Source: Acinetobacter pittii ATCC 19004 = CIP 70.29
Lineage (GTDB): Bacteria; Pseudomonadota; Gammaproteobacteria; Pseudomonadales; Moraxellaceae
DNA length: 64,000 nucleotides
Assembly (NCBI RefSeq): GCF_000369045.1
Contig: NZ_KB849797.1
Coordinates: 452,844 to 516,843 of the forward strand
Direction of reading: 5' to 3'
Within the stretch, counting starts at the first letter, position 1. Each line of letters begins with the position of its first letter. Of this stretch, positions 47,255 to 56,572 are shown piece by piece. The position numbers and the translations under genes are program-made. Under the pieces are notes generated by a model that was not told the origin of the DNA, made no database searches, and saw only the letters and a list, made by a program, of their open reading frames with translations.

Positions 47255-48799
47255 TTAGTAAGTTTGAGTCGCTTTAAAGCTTTCAATACCTGCTTTGATT
47301 GCTGCTTCGATGTCTTTGTTGTAATCACCAGTTTCATCGATTTGTTTCATCAACGGAGCATATTCTGAGCGGAAGTAAGAAATTAACGCAGCATCAAAGT
47401 CTACGATTTTCTTAACTTCTACGTCAGCCATGTAGCCTTCGTTAGATGCATAAACAGAAACAGCTTGGTCAGCAATTGAGTAAGGAGCATATTGTTTTTG
47501 CTTCATTAACTCAGTTACACGTTGACCATGTTCAAGTTGCTTACGAGTTGCTTCATCAAGGTCAGAAGCGAACTGAGCAAACGCAGCCAATTCACGGTAT
47601 TGTGCTAAAGCAGTACGGATACCACCAGACAATTTTTTGATGATCTTGGTTTGAGCAGAACCACCAACACGAGATACAGAGATACCCGCGTTCACAGCAG
47701 GACGAATACCTGCGTTGAATAATGATGTTTCTAAGAAGATCTGACCGTCAGTAATCGAAATTACGTTCGTTGGTACGAATGCAGATACGTCACCTGCTTG
47801 AGTTTCAATAATTGGCAATGCAGTTAAAGAACCAGTTTGACCAGTTACTGCACCATTAGTGAATTTCTCAACGTAGTCAGCAGATACACGAGAAGCACGT
47901 TCAAGAAGACGTGAGTGAAGATAGAATACGTCACCTGGATACGCTTCACGACCTGGTGGACGACGTAAAAGTAATGAAATTTGACGGTAAGCAACAGCTT
48001 GCTTAGACAAATCATCATAAATAATAAGAGCGTCTTCACCGCGGTCACGGAAGTACTCACCCATTGTACAGCCAGAGTACGGAGCTAAGTACTGCATTGC
48101 AGCAGGATCAGCAGCCGCAGCAGCGACAACAGTTGTATACGCCATAGCGCCAGTTTCTTCTAGCTTACGTACAACGTTTGCAATTGTTGATTGTTTTTGA
48201 CCAATCGCAACGTATACACATTTAATGCCAGAGTTTTTCTGAGCGATAATCGCATCGATCGCCATCGCTGTTTTACCAGTTTGACGGTCACCGATGATCA
48301 ACTCACGTTGGCCACGACCAACAGGAATCATTGTATCAACTGATTTATAACCAGTTTGAACAGGCTCATCTACAGATTGACGCCAAATTACGCCTGGTGC
48401 TACTTTTTCAACAGCATCAGTTAATTTCGCATCAATTGGGCCTTTACCATCAATTGGGTTACCCAAAGCGTCGACAACACGGCCAAGAAGTTCAGGACCA
48501 ACTGGAACTTCTAATACACGACCTGTACAACGAGCTTTTTGACCTTCTTGAAGGCTTAGGTAGTTACCTAAAACAACGGCACCCACTGAATCCTGTTCTA
48601 GGTTCAGTGCCATACCAAATAAGCCGCCGTCGAATTCGATCATTTCACCGTACATTGCATCAGCAAGACCGTGAATGCGCACGATACCGTCGGATACCAT
48701 AACAATGGTACCTTCGTTTTTAGCGGTCGCGCTGGTGTCCAGATCTCCGATACGCTGTTTAATGAGCGCACTGATCTCGGATGGATTCAGTTGTTGCAT
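47255..48799 (-). CDS. atpA: ATP synthase F1 alpha subunit
   Basis: The non-catalytic nucleotide-binding subunit, 514 aa from the ATG at 48799. GAGGAA lies seven bases upstream, so the in-frame codon at 48814 is not used. Walker A GDRQTGKT is at residues 170-177, and the signature PAVNAGISVSRVGGSAQ is present. E. coli AtpA is 513 aa. Fifth from the end of the minus-strand operon. Confidence 0.97.
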   Translation of the reverse strand: MQQLNPSEISALIKQRIGDLDTSATAKNEGTIVMVSDGIVRIHGLADAMYGEMIEFDGGLFGMALNLEQDSVGAVVLGNYLSLQEGQKARCTGRVLEVPVGPELLGRVVDALGNPIDGKGPIDAKLTDAVEKVAPGVIWRQSVDEPVQTGYKSVDTMIPVGRGQRELIIGDRQTGKTAMAIDAIIAQKNSGIKCVYVAIGQKQSTIANVVRKLEETGAMAYTTVVAAAAADPAAMQYLAPYSGCTMGEYFRDRGEDALIIYDDLSKQAVAYRQISLLLRRPPGREAYPGDVFYLHSRLLERASRVSADYVEKFTNGAVTGQTGSLTALPIIETQAGDVSAFVPTNVISITDGQIFLETSLFNAGIRPAVNAGISVSRVGGSAQTKIIKKLSGGIRTALAQYRELAAFAQFASDLDEATRKQLEHGQRVTELMKQKQYAPYSIADQAVSVYASNEGYMADVEVKKIVDFDAALISYFRSEYAPLMKQIDETGDYNKDIEAAIKAGIESFKATQTY

Positions 48800-48845
48800 T
48801 GCGCTATTCCTCAATCTTTTATTAGTTCAGTCTTCATCATTTGCA

Positions 48846-49382
48846 TTATGCAAGAAGACGAGTACGCATTTTTTCAAGCTTGTTAAGCGCAGAATCATCT
48901 ATCACTTGATCGCCTGCACGAATTACAACACCTGCAATAAGCTCAGGTTTAACTTCAACTGAAACAGTTACTGTGCTGTTAAAACGCTTTTCTAAAGCAG
49001 ATTTCAACAGTTGCTCTTGTTCAGCAGTTAACGGGAAAGCCGATTCAATCACGACATCCACATTGTTGTTATTCTGTGATTTAAGCTGTTCATATTCTGC
49101 TTCAATTTCAGGTAACAGCATTAAACGATCGTTATCTGCAAGAAGTGTCAAAAAGTTAGACACTGCTTGAGATTGATCTTCACCTAAAACTTTAGCAAAA
49201 AGCTTCACTTGCTCCGCAGGAGTAAGTTCAGGGCGATTTAAATAAGCGGAAAATGCTTCGTCTTGCACCGCAGCACTGAGCACTTGTAACGCATTCGACC
49301 AATTGTCTGTTGCACCTTGCTCAGAAGCATAAGCAAATGCTGCTTTGGCATACGGACGTGCCAACGTCAAGAGTTCAGCCAT
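48846..49382 (-). CDS. atpH: ATP synthase F1 delta subunit
   Basis: The peripheral stalk cap joining F1 to the b subunits, 178 aa. The N-terminal helical bundle opens LLTLARPYAKAAFAYA, and the C-terminal conserved segment VSVEVKPELIAGVVIRAGDQVIDDS has the family signature. 12 bp after atpF, tightly coupled. Confidence 0.96.
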   Translation of the reverse strand: MAELLTLARPYAKAAFAYASEQGATDNWSNALQVLSAAVQDEAFSAYLNRPELTPAEQVKLFAKVLGEDQSQAVSNFLTLLADNDRLMLLPEIEAEYEQLKSQNNNNVDVVIESAFPLTAEQEQLLKSALEKRFNSTVTVSVEVKPELIAGVVIRAGDQVIDDSALNKLEKMRTRLLA

Positions 49383-49394
49383 AATTCGCCTCGC

Positions 49395-49865
49395 TTAAAG
49401 TTTAGCAGCCAGCTGAGACAGCATGGCGTTATGAGCTTCTGCATCAACTTGCTGGTTCAGGATTTTTTCTGCACCAGTTACTGCCAAAGCAGCTACTTGT
49501 TGACGTAATTCTTCGCGAGCAGAATTGATTTCTTGATCAACAGCTTCTTTAGCCTGTTGACGAATACGCTCACCTTCAGCCGCAGCTTGAGTACGAGCTT
49601 CTTCGATCAATTGCGCTGCACGACGGTTCGCTTGTTCGATCAATTGAGCCGCTTGTGCTTTAGCTGCATCAAGTTCTTGCTTAACTTGCGCTTGTGCATC
49701 GGCAAGGTCAGCTTTCGCTTTTTCTGCTGCATTTAAGCCATCAGCGATTTTACGCTGACGCTCACTAATCGCATTGATTAGTGGTGGCCAAACAAACTTC
49801 ATGCAGAATGCAACAAAGAATGCAAACGCAATCGCTTGACCAATCAATGTGAGGTTGATATTCAT
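49395..49865 (-). CDS. atpF: ATP synthase Fo b subunit
   Basis: A 156-aa peripheral stalk subunit with one N-terminal membrane helix (residues 5-24) followed by a long Ala/Gln/Glu-rich coiled coil ([20 protein letters not shown] and onward). Length equals E. coli AtpF. 38 bp after atpE. Confidence 0.96.
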
Positions 49866-49903
49866 TGCAATTCCTCAAATAGTGGATTTAGGAATTAAGA
49901 TGA

Positions 49904-50182
<279 letters not shown>

Positions 50183-50233
50183 TTAAATTAAAAAAATTCA
50201 GCCCAACCATCATTTGATAGTTAGGCAATACCA

Positions 50234-51109
50234 TTAATGTTTTTCGCTTGCCATGCTCAAGTAAACGATGGTAAGCATCATAAAGATGAATGCCTGCAAC
50301 GTGATTACAAGAATGTGGAAGATCGCCCAAGGCACAGACAACGCCCATTGAATCCAGAACGGCAATAAAGCAATTAGGATAAAGATCAACTCACCGGCAT
50401 ACATGTTACCGAATAGTCGGAGAGCTAATGAAATCGGACGAGCAAGGAATGTTACCAATTCCAAAATCAAGTTCACTGGAATAAGCAACGCTTTTGCAAC
50501 TGGATTACTTGGGTTAAATGGGTTAAGTGCCAACTCGCCAACGAAACCACCAACACCCTTTTCGCGGATGCTGTAGAACAAGATAAGTACAAATACAGAT
50601 AAAGACATACCTAAAGTAATGTTTGGATCTGTAGATGGAACGATCTTGAAGTAAACGTGGTGAGGGTCCATACCAAATACGTTTGCACCTACAAACGCTG
50701 CAACTTGAGGAATCCAGTCAACTGGGATCAAGTCCATTAAGTTCATGAGGAAAATCCACACGAAAATAGTGAGTGCAAGCGGAGCGATTAAACGTGATTT
50801 GCCATGAAAAGTATCACGGACACTTGAGTCAACAAACTCAATGATCATTTCGATTGCTGACTGGAATTTAGTTGGAACACCTGCATTTGCAGCTTTCGCA
50901 ACGATCCAGAACATCAAACAGAAAATCACACCAAGGCCAATTGACCAACCCATTGAATCCAAGTGAATTGCAGTGAACCCCATCGAATGAGCTTCTTCAG
51001 CAGTCTCAGCCAATTTCCATGTACCATCTGGCATTTTGCCATAGGTCATATTGGTCAAGTGATGCTTGATATACTCTGTCGAAGTGAGGGCATGTTCTTC
51101 AGCAGCCAT
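50234..51109 (-). CDS. atpB: ATP synthase Fo a subunit
   Basis: The 291-aa stator half-channel subunit. The essential Arg lies in ARPISLALRLFGNMYAGELI, and the final helices contain LQAFIFMMLTIVYLSMA. The N-terminal soluble extension is longer than in E. coli (271 aa). 84 bp upstream of atpE and 104 bp after atpI. Confidence 0.96.
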   Translation of the reverse strand: MAAEEHALTSTEYIKHHLTNMTYGKMPDGTWKLAETAEEAHSMGFTAIHLDSMGWSIGLGVIFCLMFWIVAKAANAGVPTKFQSAIEMIIEFVDSSVRDTFHGKSRLIAPLALTIFVWIFLMNLMDLIPVDWIPQVAAFVGANVFGMDPHHVYFKIVPSTDPNITLGMSLSVFVLILFYSIREKGVGGFVGELALNPFNPSNPVAKALLIPVNLILELVTFLARPISLALRLFGNMYAGELIFILIALLPFWIQWALSVPWAIFHILVITLQAFIFMMLTIVYLSMASEKH

Positions 51110-51213
51110 AAATCACACCTGGTCAATGTCAATTACTAAAAAGAAGGGAAACGAACATCGGCGTACTGTCGATATCTCGCCACCCTCCAAAAAATCTTCA
51201 ATTCTTCTTGTTT

Positions 51214-51612
51214 CTACACCCGTTTTTGTAGACGTGACACCCAAAATGGAGCAACCCACGACATTGCCTGAACGAGAATAAAACCAAACAGCAATGCTAA
51301 CGGTGATAAAGGTTTAACATTGCTCAAAATCAAAATAAATCCAACGATCATGATTGCAAATTTGCCTAACATGCCCCTATACATGTTAGACAGCACTTGT
51401 TTCGATGCTCGTGCACCTGCTGTTCTGAAGGATTGCCACGAAAAATAACCCGTAGCAAGCCAGCAGACCAACGCACCAAGTGCCGCACTTAATGCTGCTG
51501 TCATGTCTTTTATGCTCCACGCCACAAGTGCGGAAACAGGGATCATACATGCTTGTAAGAAGACCAAAGCTTTTGCTAATCGTCGGTCAATCAAGCGACT
51601 AGTTTGGCTCAT
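51214..51612 (-). CDS. atpI: ATP synthase subunit I
   Basis: A 132-aa four-helix membrane protein at the head of the operon. It matches AtpI in size and pattern (GALVCWLATGYFSWQSFR, then MYRGMLGKFAIMIVGFI). AtpI helps assemble the c-ring and may handle magnesium; it is not in the final complex. The promoter lies about 60 bp upstream. Confidence 0.9.
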   Translation of the reverse strand: MSQTSRLIDRRLAKALVFLQACMIPVSALVAWSIKDMTAALSAALGALVCWLATGYFSWQSFRTAGARASKQVLSNMYRGMLGKFAIMIVGFILILSNVKPLSPLALLFGFILVQAMSWVAPFWVSRLQKRV

Positions 51613-51676
51613 TATTTATCCACTCACAGCATAAATGCTTGACAAGTTTAGCTGATGATCGCTTTTAATCGCAGGC

Positions 51677-51705
51677 ATTATAGAGTTACACCCCTGAACA
51701 TGCAA
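51677..51705 (-). promoter_or_regulatory. atp operon promoter
   Basis: On the minus strand: -35 TTGCAT (51700-51705), 17-bp spacer, perfect -10 TATAAT (51677-51682), start expected about 51670, leading into atpI. A near-consensus housekeeping promoter for the nine-gene operon. Confidence 0.82.
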
Positions 51706-51711
51706 TCTTTT

Positions 51712-51764
51712 CCCGACTTTAGTCGGGGTTTTTCATGACAGGTGGTGCTGACGCTACAGTCAGC
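51712..51764 (+). terminator. Tandem hairpins between atpI and znuA
   Basis: CCCGACT-TT-AGTCGGG (51712-51727) followed by GTTTTTC, then GCTGAC-GCTACA-GTCAGC (51747-51764) followed by CTTTGTTTACTTTTT. Both have their T-runs on the plus strand, although the neighbouring genes are on the minus strand. They may end antisense transcription, or the first may act in reverse for znuA. Confidence 0.5.
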
Positions 51765-51782
51765 CTTTGTTTACTTTTTATC

Positions 51783-52622
51783 TTACTTTTGCGTACTTAA
51801 TACACATTTATCAGTTTTTATTGCCAGTTTCTTCCATGCAGTGACGAAATCATCCTCATTATTCATGCTCTCGTCTACTGGTTGAAAAGTAATGTTACCT
51901 AATTTTTGATATTGACTCTTAGTGGTAAAACTCTCTGCCAACAAACACATCTGATTTTTTGGTCGACTATCATTAAGATACTTAATTTGAGCTGCTGTTG
52001 GTGCAACGTGAGGATCATCTGTTAAAGCACCAGCGAACTTTAAGTTTAGTGAGCGTTCTAAATATTGATAGGCATCATGATATGCCCAATACGGTTTGCC
52101 ATTACTTGAACTATCGTAAGCTTGTGCTGCCTGGAACATTTTACGAGCGAACACATTGGCGTTATTCCAATACTTTGCCTTATTTTCAGGGTGTTGCTGA
52201 GAGCGCAAAGCAGCAATAAAGAAACCAATTCGAACTGCATTGTTGGGCTCTAACCACACATGTGTATCTACCGTATTAGGTAAAGCTGCACCGCGTGTAC
52301 TTCGCTGGGGTAAAACAGAAACAATGCCACTATCTAATAGTGCAATCGCCTTCTTATTATTACCTAATAATTTATTTAAGGGCGCTTCATGCGCTTTACC
52401 TAACCAAATCACCAAAGACGCATCATTAATTGCTTTACGATGCGCTGGGGTTAATTGTACGTCATGCCCAGTTTGTCCCTTTAATAAGAGTTGTGGTTCT
52501 TCAACCCCTTGAGTGACTTCTTTTGCAATCAGATAAATCGGGTGTGTAGAAACCACCAAACCCTGACTCCACCCTAACGCACTCAAAAGTGAGAACATAC
52601 TGAAAACAAAAAAACGGAACAT
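51783..52622 (-). CDS. znuA: Zinc ABC transporter, periplasmic binding protein
   Basis: A 279-aa protein with a signal peptide of about 19 residues (MFRFFVFSMFSLLSALGWS). Zinc-ligand histidines appear in STHPIYLIA, DTHVWLEP and AYHDAYQYLE, as in ZnuA. The His-rich charged loop common in other ZnuA proteins is absent. It captures zinc for ZnuBC. It diverges from zur-znuC-znuB with a perfect Zur box between, and belongs to the zinc-starvation response known in A. baumannii. Confidence 0.93.
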   Translation of the reverse strand: MFRFFVFSMFSLLSALGWSQGLVVSTHPIYLIAKEVTQGVEEPQLLLKGQTGHDVQLTPAHRKAINDASLVIWLGKAHEAPLNKLLGNNKKAIALLDSGIVSVLPQRSTRGAALPNTVDTHVWLEPNNAVRIGFFIAALRSQQHPENKAKYWNNANVFARKMFQAAQAYDSSSNGKPYWAYHDAYQYLERSLNLKFAGALTDDPHVAPTAAQIKYLNDSRPKNQMCLLAESFTTKSQYQKLGNITFQPVDESMNNEDDFVTAWKKLAIKTDKCVLSTQK

Positions 52623-52654
52623 GACAGACCATCAATTTAAATTAGCTCGAAGCA

Positions 52655-52669
52655 TGTTATAATATAACA
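52655..52669. promoter_or_regulatory. Zur box
   Basis: TGTTATA-A-TATAACA, a perfect 15-bp inverted repeat identical to the core of the Zur consensus (GTTATANTATAAC). It is 33 bp upstream of znuA and 81 bp upstream of zur, so one site can repress both directions when zinc is sufficient. Confidence 0.9.
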
Positions 52670-52749
52670 AAGTTACAAAAATACCTAAGATTAATCGAAT
52701 GAAGCATCGCTTCATGCTAATATTCCGTTAAAAATTCGAGGTTATCCTT

Positions 52750-53247
52750 ATGAGTTCCTGCTCGCATGAACATCATGATTCTTTGCATGGTGTGCATGAT
52801 CACCATAATGTCGCAAGCCGTTTAGCTGAAGCAGAAAGTTTATGTTCTGCGACTGGCGCACGTCTTACACCTTTGCGCAAAGAAGTTCTGGAACTCATTT
52901 TAAATGCATCAGGTCCAATGGGTGCCTATGACTTATTGGCACGTATAAAAAGTCAAACCGATCGCCCTGCTGCGCCTCCAACTGTATATAGAACTTTAGA
53001 TTTCTTATTAGAAAAAGGCCTCATTCACCGCCTAACTTCTATTAATGCGTATATTCCTTGCTGCCACCCGCGTGAAGGCCATCAAGCAGCATTCCTGATT
53101 TGTACCGAATGTCATATGGTTAAAGAAGCTTCTTCTCAAGGCCTCACACACCAGCTTGACCAGCTTGCAGCTTCAGATGACTTCGTGGCTCAACACAGCA
53201 TTATTGAAATTTCGGGGAAATGCCAACAGTGCCGCACAACTCCTTAA
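52750..53247 (+). CDS. zur: Zinc uptake regulator Zur (Fur family)
   Basis: A 165-aa zinc-sensing repressor. The N-terminus is His-rich (SCSHEHHDSLHGVHDHHNV), then the winged helix (RLTPLRKEVLELILNASGPMGAYDLLARI), PPTVYRTLDFLLEKGLIHRL, and a CxxC-type structural zinc site (ICTECH, CQQC). First gene of zur-znuC-znuB, autoregulated through the adjacent Zur box. The znuC start lies inside its last codons. Confidence 0.95.
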   Translation: MSSCSHEHHDSLHGVHDHHNVASRLAEAESLCSATGARLTPLRKEVLELILNASGPMGAYDLLARIKSQTDRPAAPPTVYRTLDFLLEKGLIHRLTSINAYIPCCHPREGHQAAFLICTECHMVKEASSQGLTHQLDQLAASDDFVAQHSIIEISGKCQQCRTTP

Positions 53248-54008
53248 ATCCTGTATTAATTCAGCTTGAGCAGGTTTCTGTTCATCGCGATGATCGGGAT
53301 ATATTAAAGAAAGTTGATTTTGCCCTACATCAAAATGAAATTGTGTCTTTAATTGGACCCAATGGTGCAGGCAAATCAACACTGATTAAAGTTCTACTCG
53401 GTATTCTTCAGCCAAGTAGCGGGCGTGTTATTAATCATAAAAAACTTAAAATGGCTTATGTGCCACAAAAGTTTAATCCTTCACACAGCCTTCCTTTACG
53501 TGTTCAGGACCTTCTTGATTTAGAAAAATGCAGCCCTGCCCTGCGTCAGGAAATTATTCAAGACACAGGTATTTCAAAGTTACAACAATCAAAAGTACAA
53601 CAACTTTCCGGTGGAGAGCGCCAACGAGTACTGTTGGCTCGCGCTCTACTTCGTCAGCCAGATATTTTAGTCCTTGATGAACCCATGCAAGGTCTAGATA
53701 TTCAGTCAGAAGCGGAACTTTATGATTATGTTCGCAGCCTGCCAGAACGATATGGGTGTGCGATCTTAATTGTTTCTCATGACTTACAATGGGTGATGCA
53801 AGGAACACACCGTGTAGTGTGTTTAAATAAACATATTTGCTGTAGTGGACTACCCGAAAATATCCAACAACACCCTGAATATCAGGCAATATTTGGAACT
53901 CAAAGGGTTTTCTATCAACATCATCATGACCATTGTGCTCACGGTGATGCTGCACACCCCTGCCCTCATAATGACCGTCCTCACATTCACCCAGAACCGG
54001 AAGCTTAA
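53220..54008 (+). CDS. znuC: Zinc ABC transporter, ATP-binding protein
   Basis: A 262-aa ATPase. Walker A GPNGAGKST is at residues 46-54, signature LSGGERQR at 129-136, Walker B ILVLDEP at 149-155, and the switch His in IVSHD. The C-terminus is strongly His-rich (HHHDHCAHGDAAHPCPHNDR), probably binding zinc. The gene overlaps zur by 28 bp, so translation is coupled. Confidence 0.95.
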   Translation: MPTVPHNSLNPVLIQLEQVSVHRDDRDILKKVDFALHQNEIVSLIGPNGAGKSTLIKVLLGILQPSSGRVINHKKLKMAYVPQKFNPSHSLPLRVQDLLDLEKCSPALRQEIIQDTGISKLQQSKVQQLSGGERQRVLLARALLRQPDILVLDEPMQGLDIQSEAELYDYVRSLPERYGCAILIVSHDLQWVMQGTHRVVCLNKHICCSGLPENIQQHPEYQAIFGTQRVFYQHHHDHCAHGDAAHPCPHNDRPHIHPEPEA

Positions 54009-54011
54009 GCC

Positions 54012-54821
54012 ATGATGGAATGGTTACAATTATTGTTACCCGCATGGATTATGGGAACTCTGCTAGTATTTTTAACCGCACCCCTGGGTTGTTTAATGCT
54101 TTGGAGACGCATGTCTTTTTTTGCTGACACGATGGCGCACGGAACACTACTTGGGGTAGCTATTGCGGGAGCTTTAAGTCTTCCATTATGGCTTGGTGTT
54201 GCAGGTACGGCGGTTTTATTGGTAGGCGTTTTATGGGCCTTACATGACAACCGTTTACCCAATGATGCTCTGCTAGCCTTATGTTCAGCGACATTACTCT
54301 GTAGCGGTTTACTATTTATTCAACATGTTCCAAGTTTAAGGCCAGAGCTTTTAAGTTATTTGTTTGGCGATTTACTTAGTATTGATTGGCCAGATCTTCC
54401 TGTTTTCACTTTAATTATTGCGATATCACTCGTAATTCTTTACCGTTTTTGGCAGCCACAAATACAGTTTGCAATTGATCCAGATATCGCAATTAGTGAA
54501 GGGGTGAATGCAAACTGGCAACGCCTTATTTTTATGCTGTTATTAGCTTTATTTACAGTTTTAGCTTTGCGTGCTGTAGGTTCTTTGCTAATGGGTGCAT
54601 TACTAGTAATACCAGCTTTAAGCGCTCGTCTATTGGCAAACTCACCAAAGCAAATGGTTATTTGGGCATTCGTGTTAGCCCAGCTTGGTGTTAGTGTCGG
54701 CTTATGGTCAAGTGCAGCACTTAATATCTCTACAGGTCTTAGTATTGTTTTATGTATGGCATTAAGTTTTGCCGTTATTTTTATAACTCAAAAACTAAAA
54801 AATCAGACACAGGCGTCCTAA
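54012..54821 (+). CDS. znuB: Zinc ABC transporter, permease
   Basis: A 269-aa inner-membrane permease of the ABC-3 family, with about eight helices. Features are GCLMLWRRMSFFADTMAHGTLLG, the cytoplasmic coupling region FAIDPDIAISEGVN, and AVGSLLMGALLVIPALSARLL. Starts 3 bp after znuC. No terminator separates it from the convergent LysE gene, whose stop is one base away. Confidence 0.95.
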   Translation: MMEWLQLLLPAWIMGTLLVFLTAPLGCLMLWRRMSFFADTMAHGTLLGVAIAGALSLPLWLGVAGTAVLLVGVLWALHDNRLPNDALLALCSATLLCSGLLFIQHVPSLRPELLSYLFGDLLSIDWPDLPVFTLIIAISLVILYRFWQPQIQFAIDPDIAISEGVNANWQRLIFMLLLALFTVLALRAVGSLLMGALLVIPALSARLLANSPKQMVIWAFVLAQLGVSVGLWSSAALNISTGLSIVLCMALSFAVIFITQKLKNQTQAS

Positions 54822-54822
54822 A

Positions 54823-55449
54823 CTAGGCCGCCTGATGCACTGTGCTCAATAATAAAGCCGCACAGCTAAACATCACAGCAAAGCCCCGATTTAAATATTT
54901 TTGCTGTCTAGGGGATCGAAGTAATCTTAAAACCTTGGATGCCAGCCCCGTATATCCAGCCATTACAATCAAATCGATCGTAATCATAGTGGCCGCCATA
55001 ATTAGGTACTGTATCCATTGAGGCTTACTTAAATCTAAGAACTGCGGTAAAACCGCCAATAAAAATACGATCGCTTTAGGATTGCTAATATTAACCACAA
55101 AACCATTTAATAGCAGAGCTAAAGCAGACTTATCTCTTTTTTCTTGTTGAATTTCTATATCTTTTACAGGTGCTGTCCACTGCAAATAGGCCAAATACAA
55201 TAAATAAGCTACGCCAAACCACTTAACGGCCTGAAAAGCTAAAGGAGTTGTGGCAAATAAGACCCCAACACCTGCTGCCACCACCATAATTTGAAGCACC
55301 AAGGCAACTTGCAAACCGATTGCATTCCAATAACCATGTCTAAATCCATAGTTTAGACCACTCGACATTGAGGCAATAGCTCCCGCACCCGGAGAGATAC
55401 TAATGACCCAACAGGCCAACATATAGGCAAACCAAACTTGCAAAGACAT
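54823..55449 (-). CDS. LysE/RhtB-family amino acid exporter
   Basis: A 208-aa protein with six helices. The ATG at 55449 is preferred over an upstream TTG. The family signature SPGAGAIASMSSGLNYGFRHG sits in the first helix and loop, NPKAIVFLLAVLPQF follows mid-protein, and the C-terminal helix ends at AALLLSTV. It probably exports homoserine, threonine or related amino acids; substrate inferred from family. The 3' end abuts znuB. Confidence 0.86.
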   Translation of the reverse strand: MSLQVWFAYMLACWVISISPGAGAIASMSSGLNYGFRHGYWNAIGLQVALVLQIMVVAAGVGVLFATTPLAFQAVKWFGVAYLLYLAYLQWTAPVKDIEIQQEKRDKSALALLLNGFVVNISNPKAIVFLLAVLPQFLDLSKPQWIQYLIMAATMITIDLIVMAGYTGLASKVLRLLRSPRQQKYLNRGFAVMFSCAALLLSTVHQAA

Positions 55450-55607
55450 AGTAAAAATAGACAATAAAAGTGGAATTATACTGTTTTATAAAACTATCTT
55501 GATGAGAATTCAAACAATAAAATCAAGAAATAGACTACTAACCGCTCTTCGCATCAGGCACAATAATTAAAGCTCATACTAAATTATAATTGAGGAGATA
55601 CCTTCCA

Positions 55608-56528
55608 ATGACTGCTCAATCTGTCATTTTGCCGTTGCCATCAGATCATGCCCGATTTATTGTTCTTCGTTTAAAAGACTTATCAATTGATGAATTAAAA
55701 GAACAACTCGAAGCGTTGTTTGAAACACGCGACCGTCTCATTACTCAGCATTCAGACGCGCAAATTAAAACAGCAGTCGCTTTTGGTCGAGAACTTTGGA
55801 AGCGACTTTACAGTCAATCTCCTGCTGGCTTTAAACAACTTGAACCAGAAAACGGCGCATTCAACATGCCAGCTGTTCCCGCTGATGTCCTCATCCATAT
55901 TGCTAGTATGCGTTCTGATATTTGTTTTGCATTAAGCCAAGCATTTTTTGAAGGTATTAAAGATAAAGTTGAAGTTCTGGATGAGCGTGTTTGCTTCCGT
56001 TATTTCGATGGTCGCGATATTACTGGCTTTATAGATGGTACTGAAAACCCTCAATTTCCAGATGACCGCGCGGAAACAGCCCTACTCCCAGAAAGTGCTG
56101 GAGTATTTGCAGATGGTAGTTTCATATTTGCACAGCGCTATGCACACGACTTAGAAAAATGGAAAAAACTAAAAGTTGATGCTCAAGAAAATGTCATGGG
56201 TCGTACTAAGCTTGAGTCAATTGAACTTGATGATGACGTTAAACCAGAAAATGCCCATGTTGCCCGTACTGTCGTTGAAGATGACGAAGGCGAAGAAATG
56301 GAAATCTTGCGTCATAGTCTGCCTTATGGCGACGGCCGAGGCGATCAAGGCTTATTCTTCATTGCTTATACTAAAGACCTGAGCATTATTGATGCCATGT
56401 TAAAGCGTATGTTTGGTACAAGTGGAGATGGTATCCATGACCGCTTATTGCATTTCGTGACACCACTAGACGGCGCATATTACTTTGCACCAAGTGAAGA
56501 ATTACTAGAAGAAGTTTTAGAAGACTAA
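55608..56528 (+). CDS. Dye-decolorizing (DyP-type) haem peroxidase
   Basis: 306 aa from the ATG at 55608, supported by TGAGGAG upstream; the in-frame TTG at 55590 lies within that ribosome site. The distal motif GFIDGTENP gives catalytic Asp143, and the proximal haem ligand is His217 in NAHVARTVV. Close to E. coli YfeX in length and pattern. It has no Tat signal, so it is cytoplasmic and not obviously an encapsulin cargo (no encapsulin gene nearby). Oxidises dyes and porphyrinogens with peroxide in vitro; the native substrate is unknown. Confidence 0.9.
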   Translation: MTAQSVILPLPSDHARFIVLRLKDLSIDELKEQLEALFETRDRLITQHSDAQIKTAVAFGRELWKRLYSQSPAGFKQLEPENGAFNMPAVPADVLIHIASMRSDICFALSQAFFEGIKDKVEVLDERVCFRYFDGRDITGFIDGTENPQFPDDRAETALLPESAGVFADGSFIFAQRYAHDLEKWKKLKVDAQENVMGRTKLESIELDDDVKPENAHVARTVVEDDEGEEMEILRHSLPYGDGRGDQGLFFIAYTKDLSIIDAMLKRMFGTSGDGIHDRLLHFVTPLDGAYYFAPSEELLEEVLED

Positions 56529-56532
56529 AATA

Positions 56533-56560
56533 AAAAAGAGGAGCTTAAGCTCCTCTTTTT
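56533..56560. terminator. Bidirectional intrinsic terminator between DyP and malic enzyme genes
   Basis: AAAAAGAGGAGC and GCTCCTCTTTTT form a perfect 12-bp stem around TTAA. It lies between convergent stops. Confidence 0.94.
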
Positions 56561-56572
56561 ACGTTCTTAATC

